A stretch of 64,000 nt of DNA from Eupeodes corollae (Eukaryota; Arthropoda; Insecta; Diptera; Syrphidae), in contig NC_079147.1 of NCBI RefSeq assembly GCF_945859685.1, positions 61,038,946 through 61,102,945 of the forward strand, read 5' to 3'. Every line of letters starts with the position of its first letter. Positions within the stretch are counted from its first letter, which is position 1. Below are positions 12,156-25,166 of the stretch, one piece after another. The translations under genes and the position numbers were made by a program. Below the pieces are notes generated by a model, which was not told the DNA's origin, made no database searches, and saw only the letters and a program-made list of their open reading frames with translations.

Positions 12156-12214
12156 GTAAGTTTTATTTTTCAAACACATTTATTATTTTTAACTTTTGTA
12201 CTGTAAATTGCGTA

Positions 12215-12713
12215 AAGGGTGTCTCAAAATTTAAGGAATATTCGAATGTCCACCCATGTTTGTTGAAAGCCTTTGACAGTCCTAAAAGAAAAAATATTTG
12301 ACAGATGACAGCTAAAGGTTTACACAAATATGAGTGCCAGAGTTCAATCCCTATCCACTTGGCACTCGCATCGAGGGGACTGAATATATCGATATTTTCA
12401 AGACTGAATTCATCCCCTTAAAAAGTTCAACCGTAATACTCGCGCTTCTAGAAATGCTCATCAGTATACCCTCGACCTGTCAAGTACAGAGATTCGTTCT
12501 TTAGCCGTACTACGCGAATGTCGAATGCCTTACCACACTCTGTTTTTCCCAGCCATTGCAATATTCAGGAATTCAAAACCAATGTGCACCAACACCTTGC
12601 AAACCCTTTCTCCCTTTCCTAGTGCTCACACTGTTTCTTTATATAATAAGGGTAAAAATATCCCTTTGAGTGGGCGCTTAAAAAAAGTCGTCCGAATATA
12701 TTGGGATACCCTT
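12215..12713. mobile_element. Short TIR element (MITE-like) with TA flanks, carrying a LINE tail
   Basis: The left end AAGGGTGTCTCAAAATTTAA and the reverse complement of the right end, AAGGGTATCCCAATATATTC, form imperfect terminal inverted repeats. Each is flanked by TA (12213-12214 and 12714-12715), the target of Tc1/mariner elements. Length is about 500 bp. The inner part, about 12415-12687, is a Jockey-like LINE 3' end listed separately. No transposase is readable, so this is a non-autonomous element. Confidence 0.6.
12415..12687 (+). mobile_element. 3' end of a Jockey-like LINE
   Basis: The translation resembles the C-terminus of Jockey-like reverse transcriptases (TRASRNAHQYTLDL, then RMPYHTLFFPAIAIF). 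The 3'UTR contains AATAAGGGTAAAAATATCCC and a short A-run. The same 3' region occurs at 49190-49500 (+) and 43498-43690 (-). Heavily 5' truncated. Confidence 0.7.
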
Positions 12714-12973
12714 TATGCTATGTTGTAAGAATTCTTGAGACTTAAGAGAAAAAATGTGGACAATTATAAGGTTATTCGGTTCTTTTCTTTATATCTTAAA
12801 CTTTGAACTTTTGATTGCGAATTTCTATTCCGGGTATAGTATTTATTTTACGGGTTTTTGAGACTTAGACGCGTTATAGTCAAGGCTTTATGAATAATAC
12901 TTTTTTAACTATGTTTAAGATAGAAACTGTTTTTTTTTTGTGACCAACGAGCACTTCAAAAACTCCTCAAGAA

Positions 12974-13232
12974 GTACACGTGGAGTAACGGTTAGTGCGC
13001 AACACGGTCTTGGGTTCAATCGTTACCTATGCCATCTAAAGTTTTTTTCACGGGTACTGCCTCTTACGACGAATTAGCAAATCCTCCAAGAGTTTTTCAT
13101 TTCATCAAAAATGCTTTCTCAAATTTGGCTTAAAACTGAAGGTCCCCTCAATCCCTGGCACAATACTCGGACACAAAAATAGTTAGAGTTGTAAGTCACT
13201 ACTCCCTAATTCTCAACGGATTGTTGCGTAGT
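12974..13232 (+). mobile_element. tRNA-derived SINE, copy 2
   Basis: Head GTACACGTGGAGTAACGGTT (A-box region), then GGGTTCAATCG (B box), then the family body with TTTTTTTCACGGGTACTGCC and the end GGATTGTTGCG. It is more diverged than the copies at 44590 and 59332. Confidence 0.8.
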
Positions 13233-16200
13233 CATCGATGTACAGCCCTCACCTTTAAAGGAATATGAACCGATCACCAATGAAGCGGCCGTCTTGACAT
13301 TATCACGAAACATTGACTTTTTCGAAACGCATTGGCCGATTTTAGCTTCGTTTTTGACATTTTTCTCGATAGCTCTTTCATCGAACACACTTAGTTCTCT
13401 ATTGTCGTTTACCCTCATCTCCTGAGTCAGTGAAATTTTGTTTAAGCACGGGTCCAAGTCACGACTTAAACTTCCCCAAGTTGAAATCTGCGAATGGTCG
13501 AGTTTTTATGAGCTACACTAAATCCACTGCTTTGGATTCTCTTGCATACTCTCATGGACAGTCTAAATCATTTTCATTAAAGTCTCTAACTTTTAAGGAT
13601 TGATTGATATGGTACTTGACTTGTGGACTGAAAAGTATGCATCACATTGAGACTAACCCTCCCGGTAAGAAGATTTAAGTAACTGTAAAATGAACGAAGC
13701 ACGTTGAGTTAAGCCTTATCAGAGCACTCAATTTAGGGAGATAACTTTCTATGAGGGTTGTTGCAAGTTTTCTCAGTCCATTTTCACTTGCAGTCTATTT
13801 GAGAGATGTGAGTTCAAGAATATGGCCAATATCAAATGTCAAAGTTCTGAAATCTCTTTTTGAAGACAATATCGAAAAACACAGAGCACCTTGTCACGCC
13901 TGCGACGACGCGACGTGGAGATTATTTTTTTGCTAATCCACTTTCATATATTCGAAGATTAAAAATTAGAAAAGTTTGTAACGACCCCTTGAGGTGCAGA
14001 TGATAAGGTCAAGACCATTAGTGTTCACACTAAACTTCATATTGTCTGTACTACGAACTGCTGTTAAACTTTCAGCGTGGATTTCCAAAACACCTACGAG
14101 TATTGATCTTTCAACTGACAGCATAAATATCTTGCAACTTAAAAATTGTAATCTCTATAACCTTTCTAAAGCTTTGATACACTTTTTATAAAACATATAC
14201 AAATTAGAAAAGGTTATAGTGTGAAAATGTAGACGGTATATTTCTTAAGTTGCAACCTTAGGTACCCAGAGATTGATGAATGTAGCCTCAAAATAAATGT
14301 ATTGATAAATGACCAAGACCACCCTTGCTGCACTTCCGTCTGTCTGATAATAAAGTTATGATAAATAAACAAACTTTTTTTTTCATAGAATAGGCTAATT
14401 AATCTTCCAACCAAATCGCAAGTCTCATAGACATTTATTTTATTTCTTTAACGATCATTTTAATGAAAACTCAGGGCCCTTTAATAATGGTGGCTTTATG
14501 ATGGGATTACTAATAAGTTATCATTAACTTTATGTTTAATCAATAATGCAACACGTGAACGTGTCTGCCTCTGAGAAAGGGTCGGAGAAAAAAAAACTGC
14601 TTTTCTTTCAGCCATCAAGCCTTTCCAGCTCACCAAGCACCAAGCAAAGCCTGGTAGCCGGTTTATGTGTGGCATAGAGTAAAGACCGGTGATATACCCA
14701 AGTTAACCTTAGATAGTGATAATCCTACCACAAAGACCAGTCCGTTGCCCATCATCGATCATCAAAAACTGGATGCGAGTCACACAGAGGCGTTTTGATT
14801 AGAAAATAGATTCCAAGTCCAAAGACAAAATAAAATAAATAAATAAATGTTTATTGTTGAATCTAAGAACTTATAACGGACGAGACGACCGACGGCGTGA
14901 TTGATAGACAAGTGTCATTTTTTAAAGGGTTTTTGCTTTTCTTCCCTGATGATGGCTCTAAAGATTTAGAAAGGTCTAGGTTAGGTATGTAAGGTTTATA
15001 GAAGGGTACTCATAGAATTGAATTATTCCCTCAGGAAAAACTAATAAACGACGACGGCGAACGCACGAAGACGGAAATGGAAGTGATGGTGTTTAAAAAT
15101 TCTAAAAGACTTTAATTCTATTTAAGGGCCAATTAAAAAAAAACCTTGGTATTTTTATTGTGTATGAACGTTGAATGTTGCATCATTTTGGTAACTAAAA
15201 ACTTTATGTACTTTATTCTGTTATAAAATTGTTTAATGTCCTTCATCTATAAGATTATTTTATAGCCTCTTCGTTGCGCCTTCTTCATCTTCTTCTGAAG
15301 TAGTTCTTTTTTTTTGAAAAAAGTTTATATAGAGGTGAACCCTTAATGCAATTTTTGAAGCTAATGGACATGGTTTTGATATCAATTTCGTTTAATGATC
15401 TTTGATGGATGTGAATGAGAGGTTTTTGTTTATCCTTTATAGAGCAACAAAATAATTTATGACATAAAATCATGAAGTACCAACTTACATGTTGTAAGTT
15501 TTCCATTAAGAAATTTTTATTTTTGTATCCGATACACCATAGAAAACATAGTTTCTGAAGAAGTTCTTTATTCAAAAGGGCCTCTTGATGGTAATTATAC
15601 GCAGGAATAAAATACGTAGAAAAACATTTATTAAAGATTTTATACTTTTACGAACACTTAAGTTCAATTTGAAAATTTAGAAGACTTGTGCTGATCATTT
15701 GGCCTTGGAAAGTTTGATAAGGTAAGAATCTCTGTTGATTGATTCTGATGATTGGACACGTTTTTGAAAATTTTTAACTCTGTCTTGGAATGATATTTAA
15801 TAATTTTAATATCTTTTGGATCACTCAGGAAGTTGAACAAAAATACTTCAGGAATATACAGAATTTATTCCCATCAAACGATATTATTATCTCAGTTTTC
15901 TTAGAGACATTAAATGCAGAAACTGTGATTATTAAAATGATAAGAGAATAATATTTTTAACATCATCTTTCCTTCCAAGTTAAGGAAATGTTTATTCTTG
16001 AGTCAAGCAGATGTCACTGATAAAAAATTATGGTTATCAAAATTGTAAATTCAAGTACTGACTTTTTATTTTCTCACTAACAAAAATCAGCTGAAAGAAA
16101 TAATTAATTATATGCTTATAATTAGTAAAAACCCTACTGATATAAATTATTATATTATTAATTAAATTATCCATAAAAAACAAATGGGTCTTAAAGTTTT

Positions 16201-17013
16201 AAATATCAAAATGGGAAAAACAGAGTCAGAGAGTATATTCCACATTCTTACTGTGCGGCTGAAAAATGAATATCTGTAATAAAAATGATGGAACTTACTA
16301 GAATTTTATTAAGTTATTAATGCAGAATTATTTGGAAAGGGTATGAGGTTTAATTGACTGGAAATTTACGTTTTTTATAAAAATATTTATAAAATGCTTC
16401 TAACAAAATCCGGCATTTAGGGTGGATAATCTCTTAACGACAGGAGACTGCATTCAGTTTTTGATAAATTAATTTTTCACTATTAATAATTCGTCTTCTT
16501 ATGAGCTTATCATTTACGCTGCAATTTATAGAAAAAATATAAAATCGAAACAGTTCAATGGATTAGAAATAATATACAAACGATCGTTTATAAATGTCAG
16601 AGAAGATTTACAGTATAAACTAGTAGAGGAAGGTATGGTCTGGCTCCTTGGGCCGAAAAATACTATCACTTCCTTAAAGTCAAAGGAGATTTTTAAAGAG
16701 TCAGTTAAACTCAATATGATTTTGCTTAAATAAATTATTCATACGATTGACCCTTTGGGGAATTTCATGTCGTAAAGGAATTTAAAACGATACTTAATTG
16801 AAGTTTAGCCTTAGGCTGAGTAGAATTCTCTAACGTTAAGGAAAGTTTATAGATATAATAAATACATTCCTAGAGCTTGTAGACCATCAATTAATGATGC
16901 TTTTTCTTTTTGGTCTCCGTTTTGAAGTTGGTATTACTTTGGAGTCGATGATTGTGTTACAATTTTCTAATTTGAAAGTCCTGATTGTAGATTAAATTTG
17001 AATGTTCTGATTG
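13233..17013. other. Intronic stretch without recognisable features
   Basis: AT-rich sequence with scattered short frames on both strands, none with recognisable motifs. An 83-codon minus frame at 13206-13457 starts in the SINE and is probably chance. A small (AAAT)n run is at about 14832-14848. Confidence 0.45.
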
Positions 17014-17015
17014 TA

Positions 17016-17854
17016 AAGGGTGATTTTTCAGCTTTAATCTTTTTGGCAACACTGGTGTAAACAGCTGACGCACGTTTCGTGTTTTGCTTCAATGTCCAAC
17101 ATCTTCCGTTTGGTCTATAATCTAACCATAAATCGTCTAACAAACGAACAGCGAATGCGTTCTCTGTTAAGAATAATAATCGCGAGCTTCTTCCAGCCAG
17201 CGACGGTGCTCATTTTTGGCTCAATGGGTACGTAAAAAAGCAGAATTAAATCAGCCAGAAGCATTTCAAGAGCTACCAATGCATCCAGAAAAAGTCACTG
17301 TTTGGTACTGGTTATGGGCTGGTGGCATTATTGGAACGCTCTTCTTCAAAGATGATGCGAATCGTAACGTAACTGTGAATGGTGAGCGCTACCGTGAGCT
17401 TATATTCACCTTTTTTTGCCTTAAATGCAAGAGCTTTACTTGCATGACATGTGATTTCAACAAGACACGGTGCCACACATCACGCACAACAATGGACTTA
17501 TTGAAAGTCGACTTCGGTGAACATTTTATTTTACGTTCGGAACCGGTCAATTGGCTGCCTAGATCGTGCGATTTAACGCCTTTAGACAATTTTTTTGAGG
17601 CTATGTTATGTTATACATGAGCTGTCTATTCAAACAAGCCCGCTTTAATTGACGCATTGGAAGACAACATTGAAGCATTTATACAAGACGCATTTATTAA
17701 GACGCAGTAAAGGTCATCATATGCATGAAAAATCTTTAAACATTAAATAATATGGACCGTTCTATTGAATCAAATAATAATTTCATGCATTTTTCTGAAT
17801 TGTATGTGTTTTTTTTTTTTTTAAACTTCCCTTTAGCTTTTAAAAAATCACCTT
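17016..17854 (+). mobile_element. Internally deleted mariner element with TIRs and TA target site
   Basis: The element is flanked by TA (17014-17015 and 17855-17856). Its inverted ends are AAGGGTGATTTTTCAGCTTT on the left and, as reverse complement, AAGGTGATTTTTTAAAAGCT on the right. The frame at 17216-17620 encodes a mariner-type transposase segment: HPEKVTVWYWLWAGGIIGTL, FFKDDANRNVTVNGERYRE, and the catalytic block PRSCDLTPLDNFF. The FQQDGATCHT block is mutated (TRCHTSRTT), and WG is lost after LDNFF. The N-terminal helix-turn-helix half and first catalytic block are missing. At 839 bp, against about 1.3 kb for a complete element, it is a non-autonomous deletion derivative. A readable continuation (ALIDALEDNIEAFIQ, with substitutions) runs to about 17710. 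Confidence 0.88.
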
Positions 17855-17856
17855 TA

Positions 17857-20800
17857 TATTGCTTTTTCGATCAACATCATTAACACAATTTCTTCAATTC
17901 ACAATATATCTGGACTCCTCCAAAAATCAATTTTTAAAATCAACATTCTTCAGTATCAATTCACCTACATTAATGTCCCCAATTTTGCTAAAACACTTTT
18001 GGGCACTTAAGCTCACTGAGCTGTTACCATTTCGCTCTACATAAAAATAATTCCACCAAAACAAAACTTGATCACCTTCTGACTTGAAATTAATTTCTTC
18101 ATATCTCTCAACAAATCAGCGACAGACGCATAAATTCCTTCAAACCACTCACTCTAAAGCCTCAAACATTAAAATAAAACAAAAATAAGTCCAAGAACCC
18201 TTTAATCGCCAGACGCCTTAAAGTATGCCCCCGTAAGTATTTTGCTTAAAAGAAAACACACAAAAATAATAAAATTGAAATTGTTTTTATTATTGGTCTG
18301 TGATCTTTTTACGTATACATATATAAATCTGGGGATATGAATCTGAATCTAAATCAAAATCGCCATCAGCCCACATTCACGCATGTCATTAGATTTATAG
18401 CCACCACACACCTAGCCCAGATAGCGCAAGAAGCGAGAAGGAACGGTTGGTGGTGGTGATGCCTGCAAGCTACAAAATGGCCAAGCCAGAAGCCGTATCT
18501 GTACTTTGTAAGTCAGCATTCCAGTCTAGAGCTACTCTATCAGCACTTATCTTAAAGCCAGCTAGCCAGCTATAAGCCGACGACCAAACACAGAACAGAG
18601 TGTCTGACAAGCGACACGCAGACGCCAAAAAGGGGAATCAATCATTCGCCGGCCAAAGAATGTGACACAACGGACTTGGGCTCTTTTGCTTGATGCCAAA
18701 GCAGACTTAGACTCGAAATCAGAGAGACAAATATAAAAATAGTAGTTATAGATACTTTATCTGGCATGTTGGGCTTCAAAAAGAGTGGGCCCAATAGTCC
18801 CCGTTGTCGTCGTCGTTGAAGTCGTAGAATCGTAGGTACCTTCTCTGCGTCTAGATATTTTATTTATATAAATAACAAGGACCGAATGTGGTGTCAAAAC
18901 AGTTTAATTTTAAACATCGCACTTAACATGGCATCTGTAGCGTGTAATTATCCTTAATTGCTTGAAGTCACATTGGTTGGTATAAAAGAATGAATCGTCA
19001 CGTCAATGTCATCATCATCACCTGGCTTCGTCTGGGCTAGCCAGTGCCTGGTCTCGTCCGGTTAGGTTCGATCCAGTCTGGTCTCTGTTTGTTGATCCGA
19101 ATAGGACAGAGGTTTGGGTACCTACCTGCAGGATAAAGGATGCGTTTTATAAAGCAGTTGCCACTTCTGATACAGCAATCATCGTTAGGCTAAAAGGAAA
19201 CCAGTTCCTTTTGAAAGAGTGTTGCGTGAATTGAAAGAAAGAGGATAAAAAAGTGAAAGGCCACTCGTGGTAATCACTTAACCACAGGAATACCCCCAAG
19301 GGGTTGCAAAGTGAGGATCAACACAACACACAATGTTGTGGCATCAATGGTATTGGTACAGGTACAGGTTTCTCCTTATTCCGAGAGCTCATCATCATGA
19401 AACGCCATCAATCGCCGGCCGGGCCAGCAGAGCCATCAGGCAGGACTTGATTTTCAACAGGAAACTGTTAAGGTGATTCGATTGATGAATGCAGTGTGTT
19501 TTTTTTTATTATTTTTCCAACCATGTGGGGAAGTCTTGTGGGACTTGAATATATAACCTCAAGGTGGTTCAATAATGGCGAAGGTGAAATGTGAGGTTAA
19601 CCAAAAGAATCTGGTTTAATTCATGTTACGTCGATGATGTAGTCGCCAATTTAGGGTCTGAGATTGAACAGAAGTGTTGCACATTCCGATGGGTAATTTC
19701 TTTAAATTCGTAAATTTGTAAACCTTTAACTCTGCACAAAACCGCCTTTAGACTTCTGCGTTTTTACGTAAACGAAAAATATTCAAGCTTCGAAGTTGTA
19801 CAAATACAATTGCATAAGCTGTAGTGCCGCGAGGTTTGATTTTGAACTCGCAGTAACAGTATTTGCTGGTCAAATTTGTGTGAAATCTTGATGTTTTGGC
19901 ATTACAAACCTTCAGGGTTTTAGATTTAATGATTGATCTGAAAACTACAAAACAATTCGTAAAAGAAATAAATTAATTGGGTTAGTTAATTTATTTTTCT
20001 TAAACTAAAATTTGTTGGCCTTGGACATAACTATACTGTTAAATCAGATTGCATCTCTTGAAGTGTTCTGGAGATCAAAAAAAATGTTTAGGTTGATAGT
20101 TAAAAGATTTCAATCTCAGATAATTGTGTTACTTAATGTATGTAAGAAATTGTATAACCTCTAAAGTTTGTTTATTTTCTTGTCTTCCAAAGCTTTAACC
20201 ATGCTAAATTTGATACAGAAGATGGCCGTTTAGTTTTGGATTGCAATAGACACAGAATTCATCTTCTTCTTCTAGCTTGGACTTACAAACAGTTTTGTAC
20301 AAATTTTGTCTATGTACATTTTAATTAGACTTTGAAAATATCATAGTTTTTGGCTAAAGTTAAAAAACGAAACATGGAGGGGCATCTAGGTGTTTATGTT
20401 TAGTCATTTTTGCTTTTGACATTTTTATACAATAGCTTTTTTACTCAAAATTTTGACAGAAAGTCAGTATCAGTTGTTTTACGCCTACTTTAGGAAATAT
20501 TAGAGACTGATATCCAGAGTGAGTGTAATAAGATTAAAAGCCAAACTAGTGTATTGCTTGAAAAGAAATTTTGGCTGAAAAAGTGCAAAAAGTTAGTGAT
20601 GCTGGTATGGTTCCCGTTACACAAATAAAATACACAAAAATCAGGTTGCCATCAATTAGCTTTAAGGGAATATCGCGATTTGTATGTTCAAATTGACTAA
20701 GAAATCGACGGTACAAAAATTTTAGGCAAACATCCATATTTTCTGACGGCTATGTCAACAAAAACAAGCTTGCACATCTGAACCTAAGAAACCAGCACGT

Positions 20801-20940
20801 TATTGTCGAGAGACAATTTTGAAAGGTAGGATCATTAGATAATTTGTAGTGAAATTAGGAGCATATGGATTTAGACTACTCCTGGTTAAAGTTAGATGGA
20901 GCGCTATGCCTAACAGTCCATACTACAATCGATCTTTTGC
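17857..20940. other. Intronic stretch without recognisable features
   Basis: No coding or RNA gene is seen. The section 18360-19120 is noticeably less AT-rich than its surroundings, without repeat signatures. Confidence 0.45.
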
Positions 20941-21165
20941 GTACTTACTTACTTTAGGTGGCGCTACAGTCCGGGGCGGACCTTGGCCTCAACCAACATG
21001 CGTCTCCAGCCAGCTCGGTCCTTAGCTCTCCAGTCTCCAGTTTCGCACTCGTTAGTTAAGGTCTTTACCCACCTGAGTGCGCCAACTGAGTCGCGACCTT
21101 CCTCTACTGCTCCATCCCTCGAGATTGGATTCGAAGACCTTCTGGGCTGGAACGTTGATCTTTTG
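20941..21165 (-). mobile_element. 3' end of an RTE-like LINE
   Basis: The plus-strand text starts with an ACTTACTTACTTTA tail and then GGTGGCGCTACAGTCCGGGG, running through a GC-richer body. This looks like a common insect RTE 3' end read backwards. Its reverse-complement tail (TAAAGTAAGTAAGT) parallels the AAAGTAAAGTAAG tail of the + strand copy ending at 4388. The open frame across 20983-21174 is incidental. Confidence 0.65.
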
Positions 21166-21730
21166 CGTACTTAATTTCCCAAATGTGCAATTGGACAGTC
21201 CGGAAACTTTTACTAATATCATTTAAGCGATTCGTATTATACAGCTCGAAAACAGCATAGAGTCTGTCTTGGAAAATTGACAGACGAGGCAATCATGTAA
21301 TTTGAATTATTGCTCATACCAAAAAATCCATAATACAGCGTTTCAGAACAGGATATTTTCGATCTCGAAGAATGTTTTAAAAAACAAAAATTTCTATTTG
21401 ACGTAAGTTTCTGTGAATGCGTAAAACTTTAAAAATGGGAAACTTAGGTTCTTAAATTAATGATAGCATGTTTTTGAGTATTAATAAAATAAACAAAGCC
21501 AATTTAGTTTAAATCAGACCGAAGATGTTTTTCTTTTATTCAAATAAAATTCAAAAATCACTCTAATACGGACTTTTTTTGAAATATTATCTTTTGAAAC
21601 CGAGACAAAAACACATAATGTAATTTTTTTGAGACTATCTTAATTCAAAAATCAGTCTTTTTTTACCATTATTGTGATTATTCTAAAAATCTTTAATCCC
21701 TATCTTTAATATTAATTTTTTTTAAAACTA

Positions 21731-22490
21731 TACTGCCGGTCATAAGGTTAGAAGCAGACATTTTTGAGAAGTAAAGTCGATATTTCTCACCTTTTATGAT
21801 GGATTAGAAAAAAACAACAACTATGGTAAATAAGAGACTATTTAGTTAACAACAAAATATACAATTTGGGATATTTAGCTAAGGGAACTTTTATATCAAA
21901 TTGTTAATTGAGTCATGATTATGAAAAAATAATTAAGGTCATCGGTTAGAAGCATATTTGTTAAGCTTTTGTTAAATTTTTATAATAATTCCAGCAAGGC
22001 TTTGTAGGCTTTTCTAGTCATTTGGTGTCTTGGAATACCAAGTCCATAACGCTATAAAATGAAATTGAGCCCTAGTCTTTAATGCCTCCTTCTCTGTTAT
22101 GGTGACGGTTTTAAAACCGCTCCTCTTTCCGAAGATCATGAATATAATAATTCGAACAGTCTGGCCCATCTGGGTTGAATTTTTTCGTCGGAATTAATAA
22201 CCTTCCGCAAATCTTTTGCGGTCATTCCATTTTGCACATCCCAGCTTATTTTTTCTTTTGCGGAATACAAGCGTTGCTACTTCCTTGCATCATTAAGTGG
22301 TGGTTATTTTCTTAAGCTTTAGGCGCTTTAAGTGTTCAGCATGGCGAATCGTGGATAAACTCGCCTTAACATTATCTTTCTCCCTTGTTTTAGCTGCCAG
22401 TAAAACTAAGTTCTAAGGATACTTCGCGTTAAGGCAGAGGAAGTGTCTCTTTTATAATTTATCGAGTAAAACGATGGTTTTTGAAATAAT
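21731..22490 (-). pseudogene. Tc1-like transposase relic
   Basis: The minus-strand translation (about 22240-21980), with frameshifts, reads SDEKKFNPDGPDCSNYYIHD followed by LRK, then later a GIKDKGSISFYSV-like segment and DLVFQDTK. These correspond to the second catalytic region of Tc1-type transposases (IFSDEKKFNLDGPDG.. then VWGAISF.G). The left end near 21731 (ACTGCCGGTCATAAGGTTAG) may be the terminal repeat, and part of it recurs at about 21937. Many stops make it inactive. The right boundary is approximate. Confidence 0.65.
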
Positions 22491-22518
22491 TACTGACACA
22501 ATGATCACTTGGTTTTTT

Positions 22519-22796
22519 TTCGGGCCATAGCAAGTTAGTACCCATCTTGGGTTCGATGCCTGCCTACGCCATCTAAAGTTTTTTTCACGGGTACTGCCTC
22601 TTGTGAGGAATTGACAAATTCTCCAACAGTAATTCTTGTCATGAAAAGTGCTTTCTCAAATTTGCCGTTCGGATTCGGCTTAAAACTGTAGGTCTATTCC
22701 ATCCCTGACAACAGTAGTCTCATATAGGAATGGTTGAGAGTTGTCAGCCACTAGGCCCTAGTTCTCAAACGGACTGTTGCGCCACCCAATTTATTT
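22519..22796 (+). mobile_element. tRNA-derived SINE, copy 3
   Basis: The head is damaged (CGGGCCATAGCAAGTTAGTA), but the B box CTTGGGTTCGATGCC is clear. The body includes TTTTTTTCACGGGTACTGCC and GCCGTTCGGATTCGGC, and the end is GGACTGTTGCGCCACCCAAT. Loss of much of the A-box half suggests it cannot be transcribed by RNA polymerase III. Confidence 0.88.
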
Positions 22797-22799
22797 GTT

Positions 22800-25082
22800 A
22801 AATAATAATATTAAAAACTGGATTTTTTAAAATTTGTGGAGGTAGTTAAAGTTCAAGTTCGAATTCGAAATCCGCAGTATAAAATTAACACTAAAACCAT
22901 GAAATCAATAACTTCAGGTCTTTTCAAAACTTAATTTAGAGTCGCATAAAGACTCATAAATAATGAGAATTTCAAAAAATAAAGTAAAATGTTAGAAGAC
23001 AAAGATTTGTTATTTTCAAAATCATAATACAGTTTATTATTAAAAAACTATGTTAGGTCTTGCATTAGACTTAAAAACACCGTTTGTGGTTTCCTCTTAC
23101 ATTTTATGCAAAGTCAAATTTTACCTTTACATTAAAATTGTTAATAAGCCACTTTTTCAATTGAAGAACAAAACGGACTTCAGGCACTTCACAAGTAGTA
23201 TAACGACTTTCTTTTAACTCATTAAGAGTTTATTCAACGGCCCAAAACGGTTTTCCTTTTTTATTTTTTTTTTAAATTTTGAACAATGCTTTTAAATTAC
23301 AAATATGAATTATCTTCTTCTTCTAAGATTTTAAGATTTTAGTTTTGAGAAATATCTGTATTCGCTTTAAAAATTGATTAAGAATAGTTAATTTGTGATA
23401 AAACTCAAAACTCGAGTTATTTCCCACTTAAAAATTGGCCATAAACATATGTAACTAAGAGTCAGAAGTCGAAGAAAAAACGTCTATAGCTTCGAACATG
23501 TCACGTAAAGTAGCTCTTCTTAGTTCGTTTGATTTTCTTACTGGGGGAATCTTTAAAACACATTCAGAAAGCATAGGTACTGAGCAGTGTTGGTAATAAG
23601 AGGACTATCTAATCAGGACCAATCTGTCTATTATTTTTAGACCATTAGCTCATGAGACTTGGTTCTTCTTTATTGCCAAATAAATTCTCGTCCATTCATG
23701 ACGATCTTCATTTCGGTGTTGAAATATTGCTTTTGCAATGCTCACGTTTATTTCCATTGAATTCCTTTAATTTCCCTGAAATTTTACGATCGGTCGTTAT
23801 ATAGACACACAAAGTCATCTACGCTAAGGTTATGTGTCTGCACAAATCAAGGTCGCATCATTTTATCTTCAAATGAAAGCTGTTTTGACTCTGACTCTTG
23901 AACATCATTTTTAAGCCGCTGCTGTCGGGTTCATTGTGATATGATACCCATTAGCCTGGTCATTTACTTAAAATTCACTAAAATAAGCCAGCAAACTAAA
24001 AAACCGGCTTGAAGAATATTTTCATATGAAAAAGTATTTATGTCCATGCCTAAAGCTTTGACGGTTCCGACAAGTGACGATCGACATCAGCGATTGAGAT
24101 CAACAGATATCTAAGTTTCAGGTAGGTAGGTAATTTCTTCTAAGTTTTATCTCAGTCCATAAATTTACTTCCATTTCTGCGAAGAGACGTTTTCGTTCTT
24201 TTCAAAAATCAGAAGAAAAAAAATACTGGCTTATAAATTATGAATTCAGATCTTCTTTTGAGACTAAAATTAATTAAGAGTGAAGGATGCTTCTGATTTT
24301 TGTCTTCCCATCATATCTGTATCATGGTTACGGCGGATTGGCGGTCTTCTATACTCTTCCGTATCCGTTTCAAAAACATAAATCACCAGGAAGGAACTCC
24401 TTTGGACCCTTCCTCGTATATCTTTTGTTTACCACCATCGATGTTGCACACTAAAAGGCGTATCTTTTGCATCTTTATTATAATTAGCTCGAGTATATAA
24501 AAATTAAAAACTACACCATTGATGACTCAGATAAATCTTTCTTCGTCTTTATTCTCTTTTATTTGAAGGGGAATTCCAAACCAAAACAAAAAGAAACCCT
24601 AATCGAATTATGTCTATCTTAACGCACACTGGTAATTCGATCCGAATCAGTTAAGATTTAGGGAGATGAAAAAGGGATAACAAACCTACCAAGCCCCCCT
24701 TATTTCTTAACATAAAACTTCCAAAAGATAAGAATATTAAATCCGTGGAGGGCTTTGAAGATATCCGCTAAGCTATACATCACATCCGTTGTCAATATAA
24801 GAAACTTGAATTCTCAAGTTGTAAAGAAAAGAACTAAAACAAAAATTTATCGTAAATTTTATGTGTCTCAACAGATTGGTCAAGATGAACCTTTAAGATA
24901 CAAAAGCCAGAGATAAACATGGCTTCGAATATATATGTAAAATTTTAGGGCGATGAGATTGCTGACCAGAAAATTATCAGTTTTGAAAAATGTTTTATTT
25001 ATGTTTATCTTAATTGTTTTTGTGTTCTTTAACTTTTGTATTAATTTTAAAATTCTCTGTTTTTGTCTTTGATTTCTTTCAG
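22800..25082. other. Intronic stretch without recognisable features
   Basis: AT-rich sequence up to the acceptor of cadherin exon 2. No element or gene is recognised. Confidence 0.45.
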
Positions 25083-25166
25083 GATGCCAAAAGGGGAACC
25101 GAATTAGATTATGTCATATCAAGAAAAAATCCACATTTTCCAAAACCAGTCTACCTCGAGCTATGG
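25083..25166 (+). CDS. Cad86C: Cadherin exon 2
   Basis: 28 codons, phase 0 at both ends, reading DAKRGTELDYVISRKNPHFP and ending VYLELW. The acceptor TTTCTTTCAG and donor GTAAGT fit exactly. It follows on from IIMIPE of exon 1. Joined, IPE-DAKRGTELDYVI is the start of an EC repeat, where cadherins usually have ..V.E..P.GT.V... Confidence 0.9.

Larger units (their letters stand above)
12156..25082 (+). other. Cadherin intron 1 (about 12.9 kb)
   Basis: Donor GTAAGT at 12156 and acceptor TTTCTTTCAG ending at 25082; phase 0. It is filled with decayed transposons, listed separately. The stretches without elements (13233-17013, 17857-20940, 22800-25082) show no recognisable gene or RNA. The part at about 18360-19120 is less AT-rich and non-repetitive, so it is a candidate for intronic regulatory DNA. 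Confidence 0.85.

Noticed and set aside
20983..21174. 63-codon plus frame
   Set aside because: It lies in the 3' end of a minus-strand RTE-like element, where coding on the + strand is not expected.
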